This document shows, one piece after another, positions 10,295 through 18,683 of a stretch of DNA of 64,000 nt. Every line of letters starts with the position of its first letter. Position 1 is the stretch's first letter. The notes beneath the pieces were generated by a model, which was not told where the DNA came from, did no database searches, and saw only the letters and a list, made by a program, of their open reading frames with translations. Both the position numbers and the translations under genes were made by a program. The stretch comes from Bradyrhizobium oligotrophicum S58 (GTDB lineage Bacteria; Pseudomonadota; Alphaproteobacteria; Rhizobiales; Xanthobacteraceae), in assembly GCF_000344805.1 (NCBI RefSeq), contig NC_020453.1, forward strand, positions 3,877,001-3,941,000, written 5' to 3'.

Positions 10295-11596
10295 ATGACG
10301 ACATCGGCCGCGGCTCGGCAGGGCACGCCAGCTGGCTATCGCATTCTGAACGAGGCAGATCTGCGCGACACTCTCGCGGCGACACCGGCTGTCGCTGAAC
10401 GGCTCGGCGGTCCGGCCGATCGCTGGACCATCACGGAGGTCGGCGATGGCAACCTCAACCTCGTCTTCATCGTCAAGGGCGCGGCCGGCGGTCTCGCGGT
10501 CAAGCAGGCGCTGCCTTACGTGCGTCTGGTCGGCGAGAGCTGGCCGCTGCCGCTGTCACGGGCGCATTATGAACATCTGGCGCTCACGCAGCAGGGCCGG
10601 CTTGCGCCGGGGCTGGTGCCCGCCATCGTCCATCACGATCACGCGCTGGCGCTGACGGCGATGGAGCTACTCGAGCCCCACATCATCATGCGCAAGGGGC
10701 TGGTCGCGGGCACGGTCTATCCGGGTTTCGTCGGTCACATCACGACCTTCATGGCACGCACGCTGTTCTTCTCGTCGGACCTCGCGCTGCCCGCCGCCGA
10801 GAAGAAAGAGGCGATCGCGAGCTTCGCCGGCAATCATGCGCTGTGCAAGATCACCGAGGACCTGATCTTCACCGATCCCTACCGCGTCGCCGAGCAGAAC
10901 CGCTGGACCTCGCCATGGCTCGATGCGACGGCCGCCGAGATCCGCGCCGATCTCGATCTGCACGTCGCGATCTCGCGGCTCAAGCTGAAATTCCTGTCGA
11001 GCGCGGAAGCCTTGATCCATGGCGATCTGCATACGGGATCGATCATGGTCACGGACACCGAGACCAAGGTGATTGATCCCGAATTCGCTTTCTATGGGCC
11101 GATGGGCTTCGACGTCGGCGCCGTCATCGCCAATCTGCTGATGGCGTATTTTGCGTCGGCCGGCCATGAGCGGGCACCGGGCGACCGGGCAGCGTTCGAG
11201 GGCTGGGTGTTGAGCACGGTTGATCGGGTGTGGACGGAGTTCGCGGATAAGTTCGTGGCGCTGTGGCGCGGCGAGGCCGCGGGGGATGCGTATCCAGTGT
11301 CGCTGTTCCCCGGCGAACCCGGCGCCGCACGGCTGGAGATCGAACGTCAGGCCTATATGGCCAGACTGTTCCAGGATGCCGTCGGCTTCACGGCGGCGAA
11401 GATCATCCGCCGCATCCTCGGCCTCGCGCACAACATCGATTTCGAGCTGATCGAGGACCCGAAGCAGCGTGCGACCTGCGAGGCGCGGTCGCTGCGGCTG
11501 GCACGAACGTTGATGCTGGAGACGGGCTCGTTCACGTCGATCGCGGCGGTGACGAAGGCTGCTCGCGAGTCGCGTCATTGGCAGCCGGAGTTTTGA
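10295..11596 (+). CDS. mtnK: S-methyl-5-thioribose kinase
   Basis: This kinase phosphorylates methylthioribose in methionine salvage. It is 433 residues long, like the MtnK family, with an aminoglycoside-phosphotransferase-type fold: GDGNLNLVFIV (nucleotide loop), the catalytic HGDLHTGSIMV with Asp, and metal-binding IDPEFAFYGPMGFDVGA. The start at 10295 has an AGGGAGG site (10282-10288) six bases upstream. The usual partner mtnA is not in this window. The gene faces a sugar ABC importer across a repeat patch. Confidence 0.88.
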   Translation: MTTSAAARQGTPAGYRILNEADLRDTLAATPAVAERLGGPADRWTITEVGDGNLNLVFIVKGAAGGLAVKQALPYVRLVGESWPLPLSRAHYEHLALTQQGRLAPGLVPAIVHHDHALALTAMELLEPHIIMRKGLVAGTVYPGFVGHITTFMARTLFFSSDLALPAAEKKEAIASFAGNHALCKITEDLIFTDPYRVAEQNRWTSPWLDATAAEIRADLDLHVAISRLKLKFLSSAEALIHGDLHTGSIMVTDTETKVIDPEFAFYGPMGFDVGAVIANLLMAYFASAGHERAPGDRAAFEGWVLSTVDRVWTEFADKFVALWRGEAAGDAYPVSLFPGEPGAARLEIERQAYMARLFQDAVGFTAAKIIRRILGLAHNIDFELIEDPKQRATCEARSLRLARTLMLETGSFTSIAAVTKAARESRHWQPEF

Positions 11597-11613
11597 TAGA
11601 CGCCTATCAATCC

Positions 11614-11704
11614 GCGTCATTGCGAGGAGCGAAGCGACGAAGCAATCCAGAGTCCCCCGCGCGGTCCTGGATTGCTTCGCTTCGCCGCTTCGCTCGCAAT
11701 GACG
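11614..11704. repeat. Long palindromic repeat, 'cgtcattgcgag' type
   Basis: An inverted repeat of about 90 bases: the left arm starts CGTCATTGCGAGGAGCGAAG and ends in GAAGCAATCCAG; the right arm reads back the same with small differences. It sits just after the mtnK stop. Repeats of this kind are scattered between genes in Bradyrhizobium-like genomes. It may act as a transcript-end structure for mtnK, although there is no T-tract. Confidence 0.8.
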
Positions 11705-11758
11705 GAGCGCGCCGCGCAAGCACGTCGCTTCGCTCGGGCAATAGCGCCGAAATACTTC

Positions 11759-11841
11759 GTAACCCGGATGAGCGGAGCGACATCCGGGTTCGCCGATAAT
11801 GCGCGTTTGACCCCGGATGTCGCTCCGCTCATCCGGGCTAC
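11759..11841. repeat. REP-like palindrome, copy 1
   Basis: Two nearly identical 30-base arms in inverted orientation (left arm starts GTAACCCGGATGAGCGGAGC, right arm ends CTCATCCGGGCTAC) surround a short AT-richer spacer. The same element occurs at 55846-55928 and 56915-56998, so this is a dispersed family. This copy uses 'ggagcgac' where the other two have 'gcagcga'. Confidence 0.85.
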
Positions 11842-11851
11842 GATATCCTGC

Positions 11852-12886
11852 TCAATCGGCCGCCTTCGCCCGCAGCCTTTGCGCGTACACGTTGATCACC
11901 AGCGCGGCGAGCAGGATCAGGCCGCGGATCAGGATCTTCAGGAAGCTGTCGATGTTGACGTGGTCGAGGCCGTTGTTGAGCACGCCGAGCACGAACAGGC
12001 CGACAATGGTGTTGCCGATGCCGCCGCGGCCGCCGAACAGGCTGGTGCCGCCGACCACCACGGCCGCGATCGAGTCGAGCAAATAGGTGTCGAACTCGTT
12101 CTGCTGCGCGCTGCCGAAATGCGCCACGCCGAGCATGCCGCCGATGCCGGAGCAGACCGCGGAGATCACCATCACGCTGCCGAGGATGAGCTTGACGTTC
12201 AGGCCGGAATATTCCGCCGCCTCGCGGTTGCCGCCGACCATGTAGACGTAGCGGCCGAACCGCGTGTAGGTCAGCACGAGATGGCCGAGCAGCAGCATCA
12301 GCGCGGCGACGATCACGATCCATGGAATGCCGGCGACAGAGCTGGAACCGAGCGTCGTGATGATATCAGGCACTTTGTAGGCGATCTGGCCGCGCACCAG
12401 CATGGCCGAGACGCCGGCCGCGATCTGCATCATCGCCAAGGTCATGATGAAGGAGGGAATGCCGATCACGGTCAGGCCGAAGGCGTTGACCACGCCGAGC
12501 AAGGCGCACAGCGCCAGCGCGAGCAGGATGGCGGCCCAGCCCGGCATCGGAACGTTGGCGATGTTGACGTAGGACTCCTGCAAGGTGAAGTAGGCGACCG
12601 CGATGCCGGTGACGTTGGCGATGGCGGCGATCGACAGGTCGATCTCGGCGCACAGGATGACGAAGGTGAGGCCGACCGCGATGATGCCGGTCACCGACAC
12701 CTGGGTCAGGATGTTGCCGACATTGTCGAGCGTCGCAAACGAGGGGCTCGCGATCGCGAAGAACGCGCTCAGGAAGATCAGCGTCAGGAACGGTGCGATG
12801 TTGCGCATCTGCGATCGCAGCAGCGAAGCGAGGCCGCCGGCGCGTCGCTGCGCCTCCGGCATCGGAACGGTCTCGCCATGCGCCAT
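11852..12886 (-). CDS. Sugar ABC transporter permease (RbsC type)
   Basis: This 344-residue inner-membrane permease belongs to the BPD_transp_2 (ribose/xylose-type) family. About nine to ten hydrophobic helices are visible, and the conserved segment ...GGTSLFGGRGGIGNTIVG lies near residue 280. It is the third gene of a binding protein - ATPase - permease operon on the minus strand, 10 bases after the ATPase stop. The substrate cannot be read from the sequence, though a pentose or thiosugar is plausible beside mtnK. Confidence 0.9.
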   Translation of the reverse strand: MAHGETVPMPEAQRRAGGLASLLRSQMRNIAPFLTLIFLSAFFAIASPSFATLDNVGNILTQVSVTGIIAVGLTFVILCAEIDLSIAAIANVTGIAVAYFTLQESYVNIANVPMPGWAAILLALALCALLGVVNAFGLTVIGIPSFIMTLAMMQIAAGVSAMLVRGQIAYKVPDIITTLGSSSVAGIPWIVIVAALMLLLGHLVLTYTRFGRYVYMVGGNREAAEYSGLNVKLILGSVMVISAVCSGIGGMLGVAHFGSAQQNEFDTYLLDSIAAVVVGGTSLFGGRGGIGNTIVGLFVLGVLNNGLDHVNIDSFLKILIRGLILLAALVINVYAQRLRAKAAD

Positions 12887-12896
12887 GGAAATCTCC

Positions 12897-14402
12897 CTAC
12901 GCCGCCTCGAGCAGGCGGTCTTTGCTGATGGTCTCGCCGGCGAATTCGCGCACGACCTCGCCGCGCTTGAGCACGATGACGCGGTCGGCGAGCGACAGCA
13001 CCGTCTCCGGCTCGGTCGAGAGCACGATCACCGCGATGCCCTGGTCGCGCAGCTGCCTGATGATGTGGATTACGTCGCTCTTGGCGCCGACATCCATGCC
13101 GCGGGTGGGCTCGCACAGCACCAGCAGCCGCGGCGGATGGCTGAGCCATTTGGCGAGCGCGACCTTCTGCTGGTTGCCGCCGGAAAGCAGGCCGAGGTCG
13201 ATCTCGACATCGGCGGGGCGGATCTGGAGCTGCTCGACCTGGCGCTTCGCGAGCGCGCGCTCGCGGGCCGGCTTCAGCAGCACGGCATTGATGCGATCGA
13301 GGATGCTGATCGAGACGTTCTTGTAGACGGGCTCCTGCAGGAACAGCATGTCGCGCCGGCTTTCCGGCACGAAGGCGATGCCGACGCGGCGCGCATCCGC
13401 CGTGCTCTTGAACCGGTGGCGCTGGCCTGAGACACGCAATTCTCCAGCATCGGGAGCGAGCTTGCCGAACAGAATGCGCGCCAGCTCGAGCTGGCCGCAG
13501 CCCATGAAGCCGTAGATGCCGAGCACCTCGCCGGCATGCACCGCGAACGACACGCGCTTCAGGTTGCGCGCCAGCGACAGGCCGTCGGCCTCGACGACCA
13601 CGGGCTTGCCGGCCGGTGAAGAGGGCAGGGTGATGTCGTGGGTGTAGCTGTCCTCGAGCGCGTCGCGGCCCTTGCCGATCATGGCCTCGATCAGTGCCGC
13701 CTTGCTGGTCTCGGCGGCGCGCGTTTCCATGACCTTGCGGCCGTTGCGGAACACGGTGACCTCGTCGGACACCAGCAGGATGTCCTCGATGAAGTGCGAG
13801 ATGAAGATGATCCCGGTGCCTTGTTCGCGGAGCATGCGCAAGGTCGCGAACAGCCGTTCGACCTCGGGGGGCGACAGCGCCGAGGTCGGCTCGTCCAGGA
13901 TGATGATGCGGGCGCCCGAGAACAGCACGCGCGCGATCTCGATCAGTTGCTGCAGCCCGATCGGGAGATCGCCGAGCCGGCTCATAGGATCGGCGTCGAT
14001 GCCGAGTTTTTTCAGCTGCTCGGCAGCCTCGCGCGCCATGCGCCGCCACTGCACGATGCCCAGCGCGTTGGTCGGCTGTGTGCCGAGAAACACGTTCTCG
14101 GCCACCGTGAGATCCGGCGCGACGCTGAGCTCCTGATGCACCATGGCAATGCCGGCCGCGCGGGCGTCGCGCGTGGAGCGAAAATGAACCTCGCGGCCGT
14201 CGAGCAGGTAACGGCCGGAGAATCCGGTGTGCACGCCGGCGATGATCTTCATCAGCGTGCTCTTGCCGGCGCCGTTCTCCCCGACGAGACCATGGATCTC
14301 GCCGGGGCGAAGCGTGAAGTCGACGCCGCGCAACGCGGTGACGCCGCCGAACGACTTGGTGATGTCCTGCAATTCCAGAAGCGGCTGGCGGCTGTCCGAC
14401 AT
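12897..14402 (-). CDS. Sugar ABC transporter ATP-binding protein (RbsA type)
   Basis: This protein has two ABC ATPase domains in one chain, 501 residues from the chosen start. Domain one has Walker A GENGAGKST, then IGLQQLIEIARVL and Walker B IIILDEPTSAL. Domain two has the degenerate Walker A region GFMGCGQLE typical of RbsA, and LSGGNQQKVALAKW. The ATG at 14402 is preferred because it leaves 11 bases after the binding-protein stop; an upstream ATG (14441) would overlap that gene by 28 bases. Confidence 0.92.
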   Translation of the reverse strand: MSDSRQPLLELQDITKSFGGVTALRGVDFTLRPGEIHGLVGENGAGKSTLMKIIAGVHTGFSGRYLLDGREVHFRSTRDARAAGIAMVHQELSVAPDLTVAENVFLGTQPTNALGIVQWRRMAREAAEQLKKLGIDADPMSRLGDLPIGLQQLIEIARVLFSGARIIILDEPTSALSPPEVERLFATLRMLREQGTGIIFISHFIEDILLVSDEVTVFRNGRKVMETRAAETSKAALIEAMIGKGRDALEDSYTHDITLPSSPAGKPVVVEADGLSLARNLKRVSFAVHAGEVLGIYGFMGCGQLELARILFGKLAPDAGELRVSGQRHRFKSTADARRVGIAFVPESRRDMLFLQEPVYKNVSISILDRINAVLLKPARERALAKRQVEQLQIRPADVEIDLGLLSGGNQQKVALAKWLSHPPRLLVLCEPTRGMDVGAKSDVIHIIRQLRDQGIAVIVLSTEPETVLSLADRVIVLKRGEVVREFAGETISKDRLLEAA

Positions 14403-14413
14403 GGGAGCTGACT

Positions 14414-15460
14414 TCAGATCAGGAAGTGATCCTCCATCCATTGCATGCCGGCCGCATTGGCCTTGGTCACGACGGGTCCGTCGGTGATGACATGCTTGGG
14501 GATGCCCTTGCCGCTCTTCTCGCCGGCGGTCACCGCTGCGACACCGGCGACGATCGCGCCGCCATGGATGCGGCAGGACGGATTGCGCACGGTCGCGAAC
14601 ATGCGGCCCTCGCTGACGGCCTGGATCGCCGGCGGCATGGCGTCGACGCCGCCGATCAGGATATTGGTGCGGTTGCGCGCCTTCATGATGTTGTAGGCGG
14701 CGAGCGCCATGTCGTCATTGTGGAAGAAGGCGGCGTCGATCTGCGGGTATTTCGTGAGATAGGTTTCCCACAGGCGGGCCGCCTTGGTGACGTCCCAATC
14801 CGCCGGCTGCGTGTCCAGCACCTCGATGTTCGGGAACTGCTTGATGACGGACTCGAAGCCCTTGGCGCGGCCCTGCGCTCCGGTATGGCCGAGCGCGCCC
14901 TGGGTCATGATGATCTTGCCCTTGCCGCCCATGGCCGTCGCCAGCGCCTGGGTCACGGACGCGCCCATGAACTCGTTGTCGGGGGCCAGGAACGAGTGCA
15001 CGTTGATCTGATCGAGCGGCGCGATCAGCGTGTCCATGTCGATCACGGGAATGCCGGCATCGATCATCTTCTGGACCGGCTGCGTCAGGGTGCCGATGCC
15101 GAATGCCTGGATCGCGACGAAGTCCCATTTCTGCGAGGCCATGTTGTCGATCGCGGCGCGCTGCTTCACCGCGTCGAGCTGGCCGTCGAACCAGGTCACC
15201 TCGACATTGAGCAGCTTGCCCCACCATTCCGCGGCCTGCTTGCCCTGGGCGCACCAGGTCGCCTGCAGGCCCGCGTTGGAGAACGCCGCCTTCAACGGCT
15301 TTTCGGATCGGCCCATCTCGGCGGCCATCGCCGGATTGATGCCGAAGCCGGCGAGCAGGGCCGCCGCCGAGCCCGCGGCCGTCGCCGCCTGGAGAAGATC
15401 GCGCCTGGTCTTGGAGGCTTTCTTGGAGGTTTCCTTGGACGTTTTGTCAGTGCCGGACAT
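14414..15460 (-). CDS. Sugar ABC transporter substrate-binding protein
   Basis: This 348-residue periplasmic binding protein (Peripla_BP_4, ribose-like) is the first gene of the importer operon. The N-terminus carries a twin-arginine-like export signal, TRRDLLQAATAAGSAAALL, with likely cleavage after AMA near residue 46. The mature part has the two-lobe Rossmann pattern (e.g. NILIGGVDAMPPAIQAV). An AGGGAG site precedes the ATG. Tat export is inferred from the RR motif. The ligand is unknown. Confidence 0.9.
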   Translation of the reverse strand: MSGTDKTSKETSKKASKTRRDLLQAATAAGSAAALLAGFGINPAMAAEMGRSEKPLKAAFSNAGLQATWCAQGKQAAEWWGKLLNVEVTWFDGQLDAVKQRAAIDNMASQKWDFVAIQAFGIGTLTQPVQKMIDAGIPVIDMDTLIAPLDQINVHSFLAPDNEFMGASVTQALATAMGGKGKIIMTQGALGHTGAQGRAKGFESVIKQFPNIEVLDTQPADWDVTKAARLWETYLTKYPQIDAAFFHNDDMALAAYNIMKARNRTNILIGGVDAMPPAIQAVSEGRMFATVRNPSCRIHGGAIVAGVAAVTAGEKSGKGIPKHVITDGPVVTKANAAGMQWMEDHFLI

Positions 15461-15679
15461 CCCGTGCTCCCTGTCCCATTGTTGTCCGGCGGCGTCATTG
15501 ATCGCGCCGCCGAGGTCAGCAGTGTTTCACAACCGTTTTGATCACGCTACAGGCGGATGTTGTGCGCTGCATACCGGCGGCTATCGCGCTGCACGCGCGA
15601 TGTCAGAAAACCGTGATGCGTTCATGCTACGCGGCCACGCGACTCCTTCATTCGCACGGGGCACTTTCGGAGACGCGCT

Positions 15680-16525
15680 TTGACAACGACGCGGATTGCC
15701 GTCATCGGCGACATCCATCACGGCCGGGATACGCCGACGAAGCGTGGATCGATGGCGCTGTCGCTGCTCGAGCGCTTCGTCGAAGAGGTGAACGCGGCCA
15801 GCGTCGATGCCGTCATCGAACTCGGCGACCGGATTTCGGATGAGAGTTCCGCGCGCGATCGCGTGCTGGAACAGGAGGTTGCCGAGCGCTTCAACGAGCT
15901 GTCGGTTCCGCATCACCACGTGAGCGGAAATCATGACGTTGCGCTGCTGAGCCTGGCCGACAACGAGGCCATTCTCGACCGTCCGAGCGGATCGCGCACG
16001 CTCATCATCGGTGAGGTCAGATGCGTGTTCTGGCAACCGGACGTGACGCTCACGCGCGAGCGCGGGCTTGGTCTTTCACCTGGTGATCTCGATGATCTGG
16101 TCAGGATGCTCGCCGCCGATGATCGGCCGACCTTGCTCGTCAGTCATGTGCCGCTGTCGGGGCACGAGCAGACCGGCAACTATTATTTCGAAGCCAACCC
16201 GGGACACGCGACCTATGCCGAGATCGCCGAAATCCGCGCCGCCATTGCCGGCGCGCCGTGCCCGATCGTTGCACTGGCGGGTCATGTTCATTGGAATACG
16301 CTGACGACCGTCGACGCCACGCCGCACATCACGCTGCAATCCCTCACCGAGAGCTTCATCTCCGGCGATGCGGCCGAAGCGAGCGGCATGATCGAGGTCG
16401 ATGCCGATGAACTGCGTTGGGTCGTGCGGGGGCGGGAGCCGGTTTCGATCGCACTGCCGTGGCGGAAAACGAAATCACGCTGGCGCGCACCGCTGCCATC
16501 ATTCGTGGCCACAGGCTTGCATTGA
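15680..16525 (+). CDS. Calcineurin-like metallophosphoesterase
   Basis: This 281-residue class III phosphodiesterase-type hydrolase shows all five metal motifs: GDIHHG, GDR (ELGDRIS), GNHD (SGNHD), SHVP and GHVHWN. There is no signal peptide, so it is cytoplasmic. It is transcribed divergently from the sugar importer across a 219-base gap that must hold both promoters. The substrate is not readable; with this neighbourhood a sugar-phosphate or nucleotide ester is possible but unproven. Confidence 0.85.
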   Translation: MTTTRIAVIGDIHHGRDTPTKRGSMALSLLERFVEEVNAASVDAVIELGDRISDESSARDRVLEQEVAERFNELSVPHHHVSGNHDVALLSLADNEAILDRPSGSRTLIIGEVRCVFWQPDVTLTRERGLGLSPGDLDDLVRMLAADDRPTLLVSHVPLSGHEQTGNYYFEANPGHATYAEIAEIRAAIAGAPCPIVALAGHVHWNTLTTVDATPHITLQSLTESFISGDAAEASGMIEVDADELRWVVRGREPVSIALPWRKTKSRWRAPLPSFVATGLH

Positions 16526-17067
16526 GCGTAGGCCCGCGAAGCGCGCGTTCAGCCAGCGTTCATGGGGAGACGCATACCGTGTTCAGAGAGAATGTGCCGG
16601 CTCAAAAAAATAGAGCAGGGCAGCGGGCCCTGCTCGGAAATTGTGTCGACCCTTTAAATATCCCGCAAGTTCAGATTTGATCTTGTTAAGCGGGGTGACG
16701 CTGCTTGTTGCGCGCCAGGGCTCCTCCCGAGACTTGGACCACCAGACTTCCGCGAGCGTTAGCCTGAGGCCCAAATTCGTAGACGATCTTTTTGCGTTTG
16801 TCATCCTTTTCGGCAACGATTGTTCAAATTTCGCGCACTTCATGAAATGATCGGTAAGTGCTTGCAATTGAGAGGGTTTATTTTCGCCTTTTCCCGCCAT
16901 GGGTGCTGAAATACCTTGCTCGTGGGAGACCTCCGGGCGCTGGTCGCTCCCCCATCGGCTTGTCCTTCATCAACGACCGCCGTCGAAATGTGCTGACTGT
17001 GCTCTGGGTGACCTCGACTCGGGGCCCACGCTCGGGCAAACATTTGCATTCATTTTGGCAGGCTTTG
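16526..17067. other. 542-base region without a convincing gene
   Basis: Open frames on both strands here have no recognisable domains and overlap each other. The only clear structure is the minus-strand terminator at 16602-16635. The right part (about 16800-17060) is less GC-rich than the surroundings and probably holds the promoter of the copper-type cluster; no specific operator was recognised. Confidence 0.5.
16602..16635 (-). terminator. Orphan Rho-independent terminator, minus strand
   Basis: GAGCAGGGC (16613-16621) and GCCCTGCTC (16627-16635) form a perfect nine-pair stem with a five-base loop. A run of seven A's (16603-16609) lies at its left, so read on the minus strand the stem ends in TA plus seven T's. 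No minus-strand gene is known to end here, so it may mark an unannotated transcript. Confidence 0.65.
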
Positions 17068-17430
17068 ATGCGGCAGCGGCTGCAAGCGTTTCTTCCGATC
17101 ATGCTGATCGCACTGATGGTGCAGATCCTGGCGCCGATCGGTGCTGCCTGGGCGTCTGCCATCGCTGCATCCGATCCGCTCCATGGCCCCGAGATCTGCC
17201 ACAGCCAGCCTGGTTCCCAGCCTGCTGATGACGAATCGCGGAGCAAGCCCGGGGAATTCTGCGCACTGTGCTGCGCGGCGCCGGCAGCGGCGCTTGGTGG
17301 GCCCGAACTGTCCGCCGTCGCTGTTCCCCAACGCGAGGCCTGTGGCGTCGTCTGGCGCGCGAACACGCCAGACGCCCTTGTGAAGCGGGCGTTTTCCAAC
17401 GCCCAGGCGAGAGCGCCCCCAGCGGCGTGA
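17068..17430 (+). CDS. DUF2946 family protein, copper-cluster copy 1
   Basis: This 120-residue protein has one N-terminal hydrophobic helix (residues 8-30, a signal or anchor), then a Cys/His pattern: C44-H45 and the CALCC motif (C65, C68, C69). This layout (CH ... CxxCC) is typical of DUF2946 proteins, which are often found beside TonB receptors and copper chaperones. The start at 17068 puts the hydrophobic segment at the N-terminus; the longer upstream frame has no support. It is the first gene of the six-gene cluster. Metal binding is inferred from the cysteines. Confidence 0.75.
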   Translation: MRQRLQAFLPIMLIALMVQILAPIGAAWASAIAASDPLHGPEICHSQPGSQPADDESRSKPGEFCALCCAAPAAALGGPELSAVAVPQREACGVVWRANTPDALVKRAFSNAQARAPPAA

Positions 17431-17570
17431 TGTTTCGGCCGCTCAGCGGCATTCGTTTCCCAAAATCGCAGAACCACCATCCGCGTCGTCTGTCCTGCCA
17501 CGTCCGGCGGATGGATTCATGCCAATGTTTCCGACAGGCGCATTTCGACGACCCTCAAAGGATGACCAAC

Positions 17571-18086
17571 ATGACGTTCCTCGGACGCTGTCTCATTGCA
17601 CTCACTCTGCTGTCGGCGGCATCTCCCGCCGCTTTTGCCGCCGACGTGAAGGCCGGTGATCTCGTCATCAGCCAGCCATGGAGCCGCGCCACGCCGGGCG
17701 GGGCCAAGACCGGCGCTGGCTTTCTGACCATCGAGAACAAGGGCAGCGCTGCGGACCGGCTGGTGGCCGTCTCCGGCGACATCGCCGGCAGTATCGAAGT
17801 GCACGAGATGGCCGTCACCAACGGCGTCATGACGATGCGGCCGCTCGAGAAGGGGCTCACGATCGAGCCCGGCAAGACCGTCGCGCTGGCGCCCGGCGGC
17901 TATCATCTGATGCTGATGGAGCTGAAGAGCCCGCTGAAGCAGGGCGACAAGCTGCCGGTGACGCTGGAATTCGAGAAGGCTGGCAAGGTGGCCGTGACGC
18001 TCGAGGTGCAGGGCGTCGGCGCGAAGGGGCCGGGCGGCGAGGGCGGCAGCATGATGAAGCACGATCATTCGGGCTCGAAGATGTAG
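17571..18086 (+). CDS. PCu(A)C-type periplasmic copper chaperone
   Basis: This 171-residue exported protein of the DUF461/PCu(A)C family delivers Cu(I) to cytochrome oxidase assembly in studied relatives. A signal peptide (residues 1-24, ending AFAA) precedes the cupredoxin-like domain. The copper-ligand pattern is visible: His and Met in IEVHEM, Met in MTMRPL, and HLM in GGYHLMLMEL, plus an extra Met/His-rich tail (MMKHDHSGSKM). The ATG at 17571 is chosen because AAAGG (17557-17561) lies nine bases upstream; the ATG at 17562 abuts that site. Confidence 0.9.
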   Translation: MTFLGRCLIALTLLSAASPAAFAADVKAGDLVISQPWSRATPGGAKTGAGFLTIENKGSAADRLVAVSGDIAGSIEVHEMAVTNGVMTMRPLEKGLTIEPGKTVALAPGGYHLMLMELKSPLKQGDKLPVTLEFEKAGKVAVTLEVQGVGAKGPGGEGGSMMKHDHSGSKM

Positions 18087-18117
18087 GTCGAAGACGCCGG
18101 GTGACGGGCTGGCCCCG

Positions 18118-18588
18118 ATGAAACGACGGACACTCCGCGCAGCGCTGATGCCGGGCTCGCTTGCGAGCTCTCGGCCTGCGGCTGGGCGTGTCCGGCGTCC
18201 TGCAGTCAGCCTTCGTCAGAAGCTCGGTCGCTATCTGCCGCTCGCATTGCTCGTGGTGCTGCTGCAGGTGCTGGCGCCGGTGGCGGCGTCGGCCATGACG
18301 GCGGCCGCGATCGCGGCCGCCGATACACTCGGCGGCGCCGTGATCTGCCACGCCGAGACGGATGTTGCGCCCTCCGATCGCGATCCGGACCGCACGGCCT
18401 GCGGCCTCGATTGCGTGATGTGCTGCGTGCTCCAGGCGGCAGCAGCCCTCGATGCACCGCCGGCGCCGGCCTATGCGGCGCCCCTTCGGACCATCGCGCG
18501 CATCGATTGGATCGCGCGCGAATTTCAGCTCGTCCGCCTCGTCGCGTGGTCGCAGGCGCAACCCCGTGGACCTCCCTTTCTCTCCTGA
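18118..18588 (+). CDS. DUF2946 family protein, copper-cluster copy 2
   Basis: This 156-residue protein resembles the first DUF2946 copy: a hydrophobic segment (residues 40-60) followed by C77-H78 and CGLDCVMCC (C95, C99, C102, C103). It carries a longer basic N-terminus, which may mean the real start lies further in. It begins 31 bases after the PCu(A)C gene. Function is unknown; thiol-based metal handling at the periplasmic face is the likely guess. Confidence 0.72.
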   Translation: MKRRTLRAALMPGSLASSRPAAGRVRRPAVSLRQKLGRYLPLALLVVLLQVLAPVAASAMTAAAIAAADTLGGAVICHAETDVAPSDRDPDRTACGLDCVMCCVLQAAAALDAPPAPAYAAPLRTIARIDWIAREFQLVRLVAWSQAQPRGPPFLS

Positions 18589-18683
18589 GCAAGCAAGTCG
18601 TCATCGGCACCGCAACTGCGCACGCCGATCCGTTTTGAACCAGGGAAGACCGGCCATTGGAGCCGGCATTGGGGAAGTCAAAC

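Noticed and set aside
11597..11851. Possible tRNA or attachment site in the repeat patch
   Set aside because: The structures are long imperfect palindromes without a cloverleaf or T-loop consensus.
16583..16900. 105-codon minus-strand frame
   Set aside because: A strong minus-strand terminator lies inside its 3' end, and it shows no domain; the terminator itself is reported instead.
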